Origin: Galaxea fascicularis
Taxonomy: Eukaryota; Cnidaria; Anthozoa; Scleractinia; Euphylliidae
Direction of reading: 5' to 3'
Assembly (NCBI GenBank): GCA_948470475.1
Contig: OX419341.1
Coordinates: forward strand, 13,632,305-13,696,304
DNA: 64,000 nt
Part shown: positions 20,335-29,863 of the stretch, in pieces
Position numbering within the stretch: position 1 is the stretch's first letter
Layout of the letters: the number at the start of each line of letters is the position of its first letter
Position numbers and translations under genes: made by a program
The notes under the pieces: generated by a model
The model's input: only the letters and a program-made list of their open reading frames with translations
Database searches by the model: none
What the model was told of the DNA's origin: nothing

Positions 20335-22805
20335 CTAGTCTTCGTCAGTGTCGTCATCTTCAGCATCCATATCTACCACGACAGCTTCTTCTTGCCTGTT
20401 GTCACACTCATGGAGCCTGTACATGTCTGTGCACTTCAGTCCATTCGAAAAGCAGCTACAGTTTGAGAGCTTACAAGATCTGGTGCATGAAGAAGAGAGT
20501 AGCTCTAAAACTGCTGCAGGTGCTGGCTGACCAGTCATCCAATCAATCCCTAGCTTGTTCTCATCTTGCTTCCAGCCATGTCTTAGGGGACTTGGAATTT
20601 CTGGGTGGTTTTCAAGACTTCGCCTCCAGATTGCTGTTTGATAGTTTGCTCGGCAAGCATGCTTGTACAGGCAATCAGCACAAGGTGGTAGTTGGTCAGA
20701 GTCGATATTGCCTCTCCTTGAACAGAACATTCTGTATCTCAGTTCATTAACACTGTTTGTTCCTGGGCGAGAACTGTACATACGACAGGTAAAATCCTGA
20801 ACCTTCTGAATCGAAATAAATCATCGGAGAGTTCCCATTCCACTCCCAAGAGGTCAAACACTTTGTTACGAGTTCGATTGTGTTGATGAGTGAGAAGTGG
20901 GTTGTTTGTAGACTAAACAGAACGCAGGGTTGTCGGAACAGCAACAAAGTTATTTATTCCAAACGAAAGTAGTAAACTCCGCACAAGACTTCACAATAAG
21001 CTCACACTAGGCTTATAAAATTACACTCGACCTCCGTCAAACTTCAAATACTCACAGCCTCCGCCAAATGTATAAACGACCTCTATCACACTTCAATAAA
21101 CACGGCCTCTGCCAACTGTATAAACGACCTCTGTCAACTTCAATAAACACGGCCTCCGCCAACTGTCAGCTCTCAGCTCTCAAATTACTTCTCTTTACTT
21201 TCTTCAACAAACACACTGCTTAGAAAAACTCTAAAGCTACACCGACCGGCTTATATACTCTACACAATAAAATTCTAGAACTTTCCAACTCAGCTAAATA
21301 AAGAAACATTACAATAAGAACTATTTACAGCTACTACGCAAACGGCTTAAAAATAGAATTACGGAATCATGATGATAAAACACTAATTATATATGCAGAA
21401 AATTCTAGACACTTCCAGACAGTAACGCGAGTCACGCAATGATTTTTCGTAACACACTTCCTGGGCGGATCTGTGCTCTTTGACTATTCGAAGTGCTCCA
21501 ATCTTTCCCCGACCAGCAAAAGCACTCAATGTGTCGCAACCAGTATAAACATGCATACCAAGTAGACTGTTGCACAGATTTGGACCTATGGCTTGCACTA
21601 CACTTGTGATGCTGATGTATCTAACTCTTGTCTGTGTTCCACACTTGAAAAGTATTGACGACGGAATTAAGCGCTGGAATGACACACAGAGTATAAAGAC
21701 ATCTGTATCTTCTGACACCACAATCAGTGCACTGTAACCGGATTTTGCTGCATGGGAGAGATGAAGGAGAATCTTTCTTCTGGAATATCTATTGCACTGC
21801 CATTCAGCTCTGAAGGGCGTGGTGGCCATGACATTTTGCTTCCCTTGTTCCGAATGGCTTCACGGATGTCAGCCGCAGCTTTCTGAATATTGGACATCTT
21901 TGTCATTGCGCATCTGTTATCATTTTCTGCCCTAATGATAGTAACCATATTTCTAGCAATTTGTATTGGCGTTAGGCTGGCAGGAATTAGGGACACACGG
22001 GTGCTATCTAGCAAGTTTTCAAACTTAAGCAACTCAATAAACTCTGCTTCTATGTTCCTTCTGATATGCTTCCTTGTCGATGGCTTACATTCCTTGACTC
22101 CTAATGATATAAGAAACTCTACAAGTAATTGAGTGATCTCAGATAGCTTTACGACTTTCCCACTTTCTATCACATCAGATCTAATGTAGTCAAATAGCAT
22201 TTGGTAACCACCAGACTCTAGACGGGCATACTCGTTATCTCGTTGTGATTCGCAACTTACATCTGGTCTAGTGTAGCTCCTGTAGCATGTCCTGTGATAA
22301 CAAGCCTAACAACTAACTCGCGTGACACAAAGGCAAGAATCTTGGTATCGTTCTTTTGTGTAGCTATCTTTCTGATAGAACTATCTGCACGCATATCTGG
22401 GCATTGTACCAAAGGCTCACGACTTCTTGTGCCCTTAATATATTTTGGCCTTTCACAGAAAATGCAACTGCGAGCCTCCTAACCACCTGTTCGTGGTGAG
22501 TCTGGCTGTTGGACGGTTGCTCAGATAATTTATCTAACAACGTTTTCATTGTTAAAATACTGCGACATTTTCGATGGTAATAAATGTGTGGGACTTCTCC
22601 TTCGCTTGATGACTTGGAGATTACGAGAATTTCTTGGTGCTTACGAATCTCTGCTGGTCTTAACAGCGTTTTCCATGAATCATCACCTTTAAGACTAACT
22701 AAATCTGTGCTATCATCGGTGCAGTGAATGATACAGTTTTTATCCTTGCAGAGTCGTTTCACATTTGATTCCTCAGCATCATCATTACGTCTTTTAGAGG
22801 AGACC
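20335..22805 (-). pseudogene. Uncharacterised transposon protein with FEN1/XPG-like motifs and CXC tail
   Basis: Read from 22805 down. The N-terminus has CKDKNCIIHC and HIYYHRKCRSIL cysteine/histidine pairs, a zinc-binding candidate. A central part follows (KHIRRNIEAEF, then MSWPPRPSELNGSAIDIPEE), then VVSEDTDVFILC and YTGCDTLSAFAGRGKIGAL, then RPGTNSVNELRYRMFC, RANYQTAIWRRSLE and a terminal CXC-type cluster (CKLSNCSCFSNGLKC) ending at 20335. The DTD and GCDT..G.GK..AL blocks resemble the FEN1/XPG active-site and helix-two-turn-helix regions (inference). Several hundred residues normally found between IPEE and the DTD block appear deleted at about 21780. Frameshifts and a solo LTR (20864-21454) also break it. 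Confidence 0.75.
20859..21459. mobile_element. Solo LTR, 591 bp, CACTT target duplication
   Basis: TGTTACGAG at 20864 to TCGTAACA at 21454 gives perfect short inverted LTR ends. CACTT precedes (20859-20863) and follows (21455-21459). The protein frame of the host gene reads SAQEV at one side and resumes VFDLLGVEWE at the other. Inside are three imperfect tandem ~50-bp units containing TCAATAAACACGGCC (about 21030-21165). It is the same family as 8772-14600. Confidence 0.9.
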
Positions 22806-23600
22806 CCTATTTAATGAAATGACTGTTTTTAGTGTTTAAGTGGCAATCCATTGGCAATAAACGTAACCATATTAAGTTATGCAGTGTATGAAAAGAAATG
22901 GGCCATGTGGAGTTTGACTGCTGGGACTGAATTTTTGCTGGTACAAAGCCGATAATACATTCAAATAGCATTTCCTGCAACAAATGAATCATGCTAAAAA
23001 TAAGTCAGAATTACATTCTACTTTTAAATTTACACAAAGATTACTAGTAAAAGCTTGACTACATTAAATTTCTATCAGATCATCAAACTGAGCATTCTAC
23101 AGTATCTGTAAGTTCCTTTAAAATTTGGCTTATTAAGTCAAATATTAAAATGATTTTGCCTGCAAACGTTTAATCTGCTTATTAGTCAGATGCGTTTGCT
23201 TAAATTGTAAAGAAGGTTTTGCATTTGGCATGATAAAACCGCTAATAAATCAGGAAATCAAAACCACATTCACCTGGAACAGTAGCCGCCATGTTGGATT
23301 TTACCCATAATACAGTGCGCACGCTGCATTTCAATTTTCCTTTCTATTTTCGAACTCATTCAAATGTGGAGATATTTGAGGATAAACGACAAAACAAAAG
23401 TCATTTATGTCTCCCAACATAAATTAAACTACAAAGATGTACATTTAGCCCACATTCCATAATAATTTATCTTTTCCCTCGTTTTCATGCCAAATTGCCG
23501 TTTTTGGCCTTTTTACATCACAAAAATACCTCGAAAGCTACTCCTACAGAAAGGTTATCATACAAATTTTTAATCTGCACAAACTGCGCTATCAATTCGC
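22806..23600. other. 5' region of the transposon gene, no further gene
   Basis: Non-coding. GCCGCCATGTTGGATTTTA at about 23287 resembles a copy near the other end (GGCGGCCATGTTGGGT, CCGCCATCTTGGATT, 19914-19950). These are YY1-like CCAT motifs that could serve as promoter elements. Regulatory role is inference. Confidence 0.35.
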
Positions 23601-23981
23601 GGCAATTATCCTTTGCCCCTCAATTTGGTACCAAAATCAGGATTGGCCCATGGACTTATACTAGAGACGGATCATCCGTCTTGGACGAACTTGGGCAAAG
23701 AACGATAGTTCGTCTGATAATTCGTCTGCGTATAAGTACGGGCAAACAGAAGGATCATCCGTCCACACGAACTATATATCTGGATAATTCGTCGATGAAC
23801 ACGAATTATCCGGATAGTTCGTCTGGACGGATAATCCGTCTGTTTGCCCGTATTTATACGCAGACGAATTATCAGACGAACTATCGTTCTTTGTCCAAGT
23901 TCGTCCAAGACGGATGATCCGTCTCTAGTATAAATCGGGCCAGTTTTTAATTCGACTGAACTAAATTCGACGTCTGAAACC

Positions 23982-24806
23982 AAGTCGTGCTGGAGTCAGA
24001 CTCTTTGCAGGAAGTGTTCTCGATCCCTTATAACGCAGCAGGTGAAACTTATGTCTGGTCCTTTCAGTATAAATTGTTAAATAACATCTTGTTTACAAAT
24101 ACCAAATTATTTAAAATTGGGTTAATTGAGTCAGAGAGGTGTTCTTTCTGCGCAATTTACAAAGAAGACTTATACCACCTCTTTTATGGCTGCTTCTATG
24201 CGCGCGCCTTTTGGAACAGATTTTGCTATTGGTGGTCTAACTTTCGGAGGGAAAATTTGAGCCTATCTTTAAAAGATGTTATAGTTGGCTTTTCAAATAG
24301 AAATGACTTACTTAATTATCTGATAATTCTAGGTAAACTATGTATATGGGAGAGCAGAAGAAACAAATCAATCCCAACATTCAATTTGTTTCTACACAAA
24401 GTAGAAGCCAAGAAGCAGAGTGAAAGGCTTATTGCCTTAAAGGATAAGAAGCTTCACGATTTTAGGAAAAGATGGGAACTCTTATTATTATAATAACCGA
24501 TTATTATAATAACCTTTGTTGTGATACTGCGTGGAGAAAATATGTGGATGGCTCAAATTTAATCTGAAGTATCTGCACTGTGTCTGTGATGTGTTGTGCT
24601 GTCTACCTCTCAAAAAAATTTTTTTATCGTAACTTTAGATTAAATTGTAATAGAGGTAGCATTGTAAGTAATGTAAACATTGTTAGTATCGTATCTACTG
24701 TAAGTGATGTACGCAGTGTTAGCAATGCACTGTTGTTTGTTTTGATTTATAATAATAAAAAACAAACAAACAAACAAAAAACAAAAAAAAAAGTCGTGCT
24801 GGAGTC
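23982..24806 (+). mobile_element. 5'-truncated LINE with perfect 16-bp target duplication and A-rich tail
   Basis: AAGTCGTGCTGGAGTC at 23982-23997 is repeated exactly at 24791-24806. Between them lie the end of a LINE ORF2, a short 3' region and an A-rich (CAAA)n tail at 24744-24790. The perfect duplication and long open frame suggest a fairly recent insertion. Confidence 0.92.
23998..24493 (+). CDS. LINE ORF2 C-terminal fragment (zinc-binding domain)
   Basis: A single open frame of about 165 codons reads to a TAA at 24491. It contains WSFQYKLLNNILFTN, CSFCAIYKEDLYHLFYGC (Cys-x2-Cys...His...Cys, the zf-RVT type domain) and AFWNRFCYWW, and ends in a Lys-rich tail. This is the region after reverse transcriptase in L1/Tx1-like LINEs, thought to help RNA binding. 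The ATG at 23987 lies in the duplicated target, so the reading is a truncated tail rather than a real gene start. No stops interrupt it. Confidence 0.8.
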
Positions 24807-24870
24807 GTGGTAAAGTCGAGCCAGCTTAGCACGGCAGTAGCATGACGTTTAAAACTGGCCTCACTGGCCC

Positions 24871-25108
24871 CCAATCTGTCAAATTTGTAAATTATCTGGA
24901 CTATGAACCGCAGAGAGCCTCTATACGATCTCGATGTTTACACAGGAATTCGCCTAACAAGTACTCTCAATACGATGAAGACGATTGATTTTCTGATGCT
25001 TTGTAGTTGTTGTAACTTTGGTTATCAATAAATTTATTCATTTCAGATCTGTGTGTATTTGAATCATTTTGTATTTGTCAGTAAAAGACAATAAGGTCTC
25101 TTAAGAAA
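24871..25108. other. Polinton left flank, no gene
   Basis: AT-rich non-coding DNA with AATAAATTTATT near 25025. Confidence 0.5.
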
Positions 25109-25114
25109 CGTATT
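25109..25114 (+). repeat. Polinton target duplication, left copy (CGTATT)
   Basis: Directly abuts the left terminus and matches 49788-49793. Confidence 0.85.
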
Positions 25115-25296
25115 AGTGCTGAAAAAGTGGGGGGTTCTGGCCCAAATTATGCACAAGTACCCACCAATGCATAATTTATTCCATACAAACCCTTCTAATT
25201 TTATTACATTAAAAAGGATGAATCTACCTCATTAAAAATGGCGGCTCATTAGTATACTACCAGAAGACAAGATGGCGACCAAGTTGAGTCCTCAGT
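25115..25296 (+). repeat. Polinton left terminal inverted repeat
   Basis: It aligns to the reverse complement of 49606-49786 at roughly nine of ten positions over its whole length, with one single-base gap. It includes an ATG and the first codons of the first gene (MATKL; MASKL at the right end). Confidence 0.95.
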
Positions 25297-25583
25297 ATGG
25301 GAATGACATGATAATCGGGAGAGTGTATGGCAACGGGTACATGACGGAGGGAACGGTTTGTGTGCAATCTATCGGCCGCACTCAGTATCGTTTGAAAAAA
25401 TCCATCATCAAGTACGTGACACGATGGGCCAGGCGAACGATGAGCGAGGACTACACCTCGAAACCTGAAGCCAAAGCAGGGGTGAAGGCAGGTGTGGCCA
25501 CCCCGCATTGGTATTCAAGCCCCTCTATGAAACGGCCTTGCGAGAACGCGATCTGTGGCGTGCACGATGTGTTGACCTGTTAG
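25272..25583 (+). CDS. Polinton first gene, starts inside the terminal repeat; function unknown
   Basis: The 103-codon frame begins MATKLSPQYGNDMIIGRVYG inside the terminal repeat and is basic in the middle (RRTMSEDY). From about 25505 a different frame looks more coding-like: PLYETALRERDLWRARCVDL, then a cysteine-rich tail (CEYC, LCWKSC) ending near 25682. A frameshift therefore probably splits one gene spanning 25272-25682. The family is not recognised. The position suggests an early or terminal-protein-linked role, which I cannot support further. Confidence 0.4.
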   Translation: MATKLSPQYGNDMIIGRVYGNGYMTEGTVCVQSIGRTQYRLKKSIIKYVTRWARRTMSEDYTSKPEAKAGVKAGVATPHWYSSPSMKRPCENAICGVHDVLTC

Positions 25584-25823
25584 ACCTGTTGTTGTGTGAG
25601 TACTGTCAGGAGGAGAAAAACCAGGTGTACCGACGTGGGATCCCGGAAAAAGTGTTGTGCTGGAAATCCTGTATTTGTAGTTGACCTTGTAATCGCGTGC
25701 AGTCCATTTTTAAAGATGATTAAAGCATTGAAGAGAGCATTCTTTTTCCACTCATTCCGAGGTGTGTTGTTGTTGTAGTGCATGCATGTTGACCTTCCCC
25801 TCACCCACGACCCTACAAGAAAG

Positions 25824-25832
25824 CATAAAAAG
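25824..25832 (+). promoter_or_regulatory. TATA-like box before first virion gene
   Basis: CATAAAAAG, 44 nt before the ATG at 25869. One of a set of eight similar boxes in this half of the Polinton. Confidence 0.55.
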
Positions 25833-25868
25833 ACGGAACGCCGTGGTACGGGGATCAGTGCACACAGA

Positions 25869-26490
25869 ATGGGGTTGACGGACCAGTACGTGACGCTGTC
25901 GAGCAAGACGACGCCTGAGTTTCGCACAACACGGTGGCGTCCTTTCAAGTGCGATTAGCCACCCCTCTCACGTTTGGAGAGCCTGGATGGGAGGTGGTCT
26001 TGAGAGGTAATGCGCGATAGTGGGATGGACGTCACCCTTTTGCACGACCAACGTAGCAAGGCCTTGTTGGTCACGACCACCCGATTATCGAAAACCGGGC
26101 CATTTCGCCTAGGCTACAATTCCATCCCCGAATTGCGTCAAGCAGCGATGGATCCGGCCCCCAGGTTGGGTCACACGGTGGACATCATTGATCACAGCGA
26201 TGTGCTGCTGAAATACGATTCCACGCGCGACACGATCATGTTTTCGCCTAAAGTGAGATGGCGCTCCGTGCATCTCAATGACGCCCTTCGACAGAGTGGT
26301 GGGCAAGACGCATCACACGGAGAGTCTGCACGTCTATTCCAACGTGGGACGTGCCGTCATAGTGGGGGATCGGACGACCGATCTCTTGCAAGACGTTTCG
26401 CACTTGCAGGGGAGGCTGATCTTCTTCGCTGAGATCTGTAACCCTGTTCGTCACCGGTTCGATTCCGGTTCACTCCGACGTTTTGTCAAT
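25869..26490 (+). pseudogene. Polinton virion-associated protein A (degenerate)
   Basis: It starts MGLTDQYVTLSSKTTPEF. After a frameshift it reads VASFQVRLATPLTFGEPGWEV, the N-terminal pattern (F.V.L..PL...G.WEV.L) of a Polinton virion protein. Later frames give LLKYDSTRDTIMFSPK and SLHVYSNVGRAVIVGDRTTD, matching in layout the related gene at 27097-27944. It is broken by stops near 25954 and shifts near 25990 and 26300. Its last part runs into an unrelated short stretch at about 26470 and then into integrase, so a deletion removed its C-terminus. The likely role in the capsid shell or vertex is inference. Confidence 0.55.
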
Positions 26491-27080
26491 TTGTCTTACA
26501 GAAAGGCATTCGTCATTTTTCCACGAAAGGGGATGCCAAAGCTGCAGTGGTGGAACAGTTCAATCGCACGCTCAAAGGTCGACTATACTGCTATTTCACC
26601 GCGGCCATCACCTTGAAATACGTCGACATCCTCCCCGACTTGGTGGCTGGGTACAATGCTGACCGTCATCGCAGCATCGGCATGGCCCCTCGAGACGTGT
26701 GCGTGGCCAATGAAGGTCGGGTGTGGTACCGACTGTACGGTCGACGATTGAAACACCCCACCGCTCGCCGAAGTCGTTGGCAGCCAGGGGTTCGCGTGCG
26801 GTTGAGCAAACGCGCGCGTCCCTTCAATAAAGGGTATTTGCCCCAATAGACAGAGGGAGCGTTTGTCGTGTGACGCGTGGTGCCGGGGGTTCCCATCACA
26901 TACAAAATCGAAGAAATGGATAGCACGCCCCTTCAAGGCACGTTTTACGTCGAGGATCTACAAAAAGTCACCGTGGACGACGACTCCTTGTGGTGCATCA
27001 AAAAGTACCTAAACGGCGCGGCAAGCGAGCACTGGTGAGATGGAAAGGGTGGTAAGCCAAATACGATATTTGGATCCCAA
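26487..27080 (+). pseudogene. Polinton integrase, C-terminal half only
   Basis: The reading enters at RHFSTKGDAKAAVVEQFNRT, where the Glu is the third residue of the DDE triad. It continues YCYFTAAITLKYVDILPDLV, then GYNADRHRSIGMAPRDV, to 26849. In the next frame it continues ITYKIEEMDSTPLQGTFYVE and DLQKVTVDDDSLW, and ends LVRWKGW near 27060, a chromodomain-type tail typical of Polinton integrases (F54H12.3-like). The zinc-binding N-terminus and both catalytic aspartates are missing. A stop at 26847-26849 and a shift near 27010 add to the damage. Confidence 0.85.
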
Positions 27081-27096
27081 CCTCGGACCTCAAGGC

Positions 27097-27944
27097 ATGG
27101 AAGAGCTCTACATGACGTTGCCCAGCGATGCCGGAGGAGCCCAATTCGCGAGGACCAATCGTAACAACAATTACAAGGTGCAACTGGGGCAAGTAGGGTT
27201 GGCGAGCCTGTCGCTACCCCGTCGGAACGAATTTCGGTCTGCCCTGTTGCAAACGTTTCCTTCGGGTACCCAACTTGCCCATCAACAGAGCTACACGACT
27301 AAAGTGGATACTAGAGGCACGCGTGCGGTGGCCAACAGCAACGTGAACGCCATTGTGACGGTGGACGACATGTTGCAGGACGAGTCGGTGCACGACGGGG
27401 TCTCCTTCATGGGGTCCCTCGTGTTCGAGTTGCAAAAGGGAATCGCCTATTATTTCAAGTACACGAAAAACGACAGCACGGACCTAGAAGAATGAAAGCA
27501 TCTGGAAACCAACACGGAGTACTTTCAAACCCTGCGTTGGATGGGTCCCACAACCTTGCAAATCGACGGAAGCTTATGCGAGTGCGCTTCCGAGCACATC
27601 ACTGTGGACTTTGCGTACAACAAACCTGGGAGTTTACCAACTTGAATTGGGGCTGGTTCGAAAAGACCTTCTTCACCCCCTCGTACAGTCTGCGTGTCTA
27701 CTGCAATGCGAGTCAGAGCACCATCGTGGGCGAACGCGTAACGGATCTCCTAAGAGAAGTCCACCTTTCCACCACGGACCGAAATGGGTACGCCTGCTTC
27801 GAACCCACCCACGTTCAATACCTGCCGGTGGGCCAACCCTCGTTCGAGGTGATGGACGTGCAAATCGCCGAGATGACCGGTGCCTTCGCGCATCTGGGGG
27901 AGGGACCCTCGAACTTGACTTTGCATTTTCGTCAGCGTGTATAA
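27097..27944 (+). pseudogene. Polinton virion-associated protein B
   Basis: An ATG at 27097 opens MEELYMTLPSDAGGAQFART, the N-terminal style of coral Polinton virion proteins. An open frame runs to a stop at 27495, and a second frame (27492-27944) supplies the C-terminal half. That half contains FFTPSYSLRVYCN, VGERVTDLLREVHL and YLPVGQPSFEVMDVQIAEM, and ends NLTLHFRQRV. The same succession occurs in the gene at 25869-26490, so the two are probably paralogs now lying on either side of integrase. The stop codon TAA (27942-27944) lies inside a TATA-like box. Penton or minor capsid role is inferred. Confidence 0.6.
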
Positions 27945-27948
27945 AGAG
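27940..27948 (+). promoter_or_regulatory. TATA-like box overlapping a stop codon
   Basis: TATAAAGAG. Its TAA is the stop of the preceding gene (27942-27944). It precedes the small basic protein whose first ATG is at 28036. Confidence 0.5.
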
Positions 27949-28035
27949 AAGAAGACACCCTGTTGTGGTCTGTGCAGAGAATCCAGTCGACGAGTATACG
28001 AGGGAACTCCCCAACACTCGAGGCATTTGTGAGTC

Positions 28036-28254
28036 ATGCGAGGAGGCAGTCTGACAAGGTACACCCGTACGTCGCAAGACGGTTCAGTGCTCTTTAGTCG
28101 GTTTGTCGGACCCGTGCTCGAAAGGGGTGGCCAAGTCGTCCCCAGAAAGGTACAAAAGCACGTGAAGAGGGCCTTGAAACACAAAGCTGACGAAGTACTC
28201 GATAGAGTGAGTAAACGCGTCGAGCACAGTGTGCACGATATATTGGGACCCTGA
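28036..28254 (+). CDS. Small basic Polinton protein, 72 codons
   Basis: An intact frame of 72 codons, strongly basic (GGQVVPRKVQKHVKRALKH, VSKRVEHSVHD), predicted helical, with a glycine/aromatic N-terminus. Similar short Lys/Arg-rich helical proteins lie between the minor and major capsid genes of Polintons and may be DNA-binding core or minor virion components; this is inference from position and composition. No stop or frameshift was seen. Confidence 0.45.
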   Translation: MRGGSLTRYTRTSQDGSVLFSRFVGPVLERGGQVVPRKVQKHVKRALKHKADEVLDRVSKRVEHSVHDILGP

Positions 28255-28381
28255 AGATGGTGATGCGACGCATCGTCATGACACCCATGCCCTAGGCACG
28301 GTTTGAAGGCGTGGCGCATCAAGTCGGGGGACGGATTTGGCCGGGGGCTCCTGACATGGTGCCTTCCTGGACACGTGCGTG

Positions 28382-28389
28382 TATAAAAG
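28382..28389 (+). promoter_or_regulatory. TATA-like box before the capsid gene
   Basis: TATAAAAG, 57 nt before the ATG at 28439. Confidence 0.65.
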
Positions 28390-28438
28390 AGATGCGCAAG
28401 CGTACACGTCAGAGGCGACGAGGACGCCGGTGAGCACG

Positions 28439-29825
28439 ATGAGTGAGGGGGCGACACCTGCCGCCGCCACCGGGCATCACACAATGCAAATCTTCGAGGT
28501 ACCTCCGACGGATACTTCCTACGAGAAGTATTGCATGGTGTTGGTGAAAGCCGACGGTGGGGGCATTCACCCTATGCAATTTGTTATGTCGGGCGTCATC
28601 GAGTACGTGGACTTGAATCGGAGTTACTTCGAAATGGAATTTCAAATGAAACAACACGATGGCAACAACGTCGCAGCCGCAGACGATCTTTTCCCCAAGC
28701 AAAATTTGTGCCACACCATGATCAAACAATGCAGCGTCGCCTACAATGGCACATGGATCAGTTCCCAGACGGCCACCTACCCGTACGAAGCTTACTTTGA
28801 AACCCTCATTAACAACGACCGCCTGGATGGAGAGACCCTCCAGCCCTTGCAGGGTTTTCAACAAGATGGATTGGACATGGTCACAACCTTGATGGCCAAC
28901 AACCTGAACGATGGGGGGCCCCACGCCGACTAAGCAGTTCTCAGTGCCACGCAGAAAGCTGCCGTGGAGGCCATGAAGAGAGAACAAGGGCACTATACGG
29001 ATCGCAAAAGACGCACGCTAGACTTCAAGCCGCACTCGAAAGCCTTTTACGTGGACAAACCCTTGGTACCCTTTGTAGAAGTGGTGGTGCGTTTCTTCTT
29101 TTACGATCCGGCCTTCTTCCTCAACGGGGTAGAAGAGCGGGGCCGTTTGATGGACGCCGACATCAAAATCAAGTTTCACGTTTGCCAATTGTCAGTGCGA
29201 TTGTCCGACCTCCTCGCCAATGCCTTACAGTTACAAAGAAACGAAGGGTATTATGCCAAGTACCCCTTGGTGCGCTCGGAGTTCGCACGTATGCCCTACC
29301 TGCGGGTGAGACCGATTTCGACGAAGATCGCATCTTTCTCCACCGCGTGCCCGATCGGATGATCGTGGGGTTGTTGCACCAGAGCAGTTACAACAGCGAC
29401 TACACGTACTCGCCGTTTGCCTTTCAACAGCTTGGGTTGCAGTCGATCAAACAGTTTGTGGACGGGGAAGAGTATCCCTACGGTACGACCCTCGAATTGA
29501 ATCCGGGCGATGGCAACAAAGATCTCGTGGGGTATTTCTGCTTCGTGCAGGCCACCTCGGCTTGGAAAGAAAGGCGACCCAACCTGGTACGGCCCCAAGA
29601 GTGGGGGTACGGCAAGAGTTACACCTTGTACGTTTTCGACAACGTGGCCAGTGGAGATGCCGACGGCAAAATTCTCAACTCGCAAAAAGAGGGCAAGTTC
29701 GCATGCAATTTCACTTAAATGCCGGGTTGGGTCACGTGGTCACGATGGTCATTTACGGCGAATTCGAGAACGTCATGCAAATCACCCATGACGGAGTCGT
29801 GTTGTACAATGCATATTGCACAAAA
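28439..29825 (+). pseudogene. Polinton major capsid protein (double jelly-roll)
   Basis: It starts MSEGATPAAATGHHTMQ and continues IFEVPPTDTSYEKY, then GVIEYVDLNRSYFEMEF and VAYNGTWISSQTATYPYEAY, the N-terminal order of the F54H12.2-like Polinton hexon. The frame is cut by an in-frame TAA at 28931, continues to about 29180, shifts, and gives VRTYALPAGETDFDED, RVPDRMIVGLLHQSSYN and YSPFAFQQLGLQSI. It shifts again near 29700 and ends VIYGEFENVMQIT near 29800. The full family length of about 450 residues is represented. It would form the icosahedral shell; this copy cannot make a whole protein. Confidence 0.9.
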
Positions 29826-29863
29826 AAAGGGCCGTTAGAAGGCAGGCCTAGGTCAGTCCCACC

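Larger units (their letters stand above)
19401..23660. mobile_element. 4.25 kb DNA transposon, TTATA target duplication, carries one gene
   Basis: GTCCATGGGCCA at 19406 and its inverted copy ending at 23655 form the termini. Weaker inverted similarity extends about 57 bp through a shared TTTGGTACCAAA palindrome. TTATA occurs directly outside both ends (19401-19405, 23656-23660). The empty-site sequence is preserved in the other arm of the palindromic MITE it entered, so the boundaries are firm. The interior holds a single decayed minus-strand gene with FEN1/XPG-like motifs. A nuclease of XPG type is reported for Academ transposons, which makes that a superfamily to test, though a 5-bp duplication is not their usual length. 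Confidence 0.85.
19393..23941. mobile_element. Near-palindromic MITE (~295 bp) split by a 4.25 kb transposon
   Basis: GGCCCGATTTATA at 19393-19405 joins logically to CTAGAGACGGATCATCCGTC at 23661. The right end of the MITE, read in reverse from 23941, begins GGCCCGATTTATACTAGAGA, exactly the joined left end. The two arms (about 130 bp each) match almost perfectly through TCGTCTGATAATTCGTCTGC. A 3-bp AGT lies outside both ends. The frames on both strands in 23495-23983 are products of this palindrome. Confidence 0.85.
23942..24870. mobile_element. GTCGTGCTACTG-family foldback element split by a LINE
   Basis: GGCCAGTTTTTAATTCGACT on the left and ACGTTTAAAACTGGCC on the right are inverted ends (about 23939-23960 and 24848-24866). 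The interior matches the foldback family at 19206-19312. A 5'-truncated LINE occupies 23998-24790. Confidence 0.6.

Noticed and set aside
20896..21460. GAAGTG and CACTTC flanks first read as inverted element ends
   Set aside because: Extending to TGTTACGAG at 20864 gives TG...CA ends and a direct CACTT duplication that also restores the host protein frame, a better solution.
23495..23983. 140-codon plus and 103-codon minus frames
   Set aside because: Both are readings of the palindromic MITE, which explains why the two proteins share most of their sequence.
26453..26470. ACCGGTTCGATTCCGGT, which looks like a tRNA T-arm
   Set aside because: No matching acceptor 5' strand or anticodon stem could be found upstream, so a tRNA gene is not supported. 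It may be chance at a deletion joint between virion protein A and integrase.
27673..28993. Minus-strand frames of 134-244 codons opposite the Polinton virion genes
   Set aside because: GC-rich antisense shadows without any domain; the plus strand carries recognisable capsid proteins.
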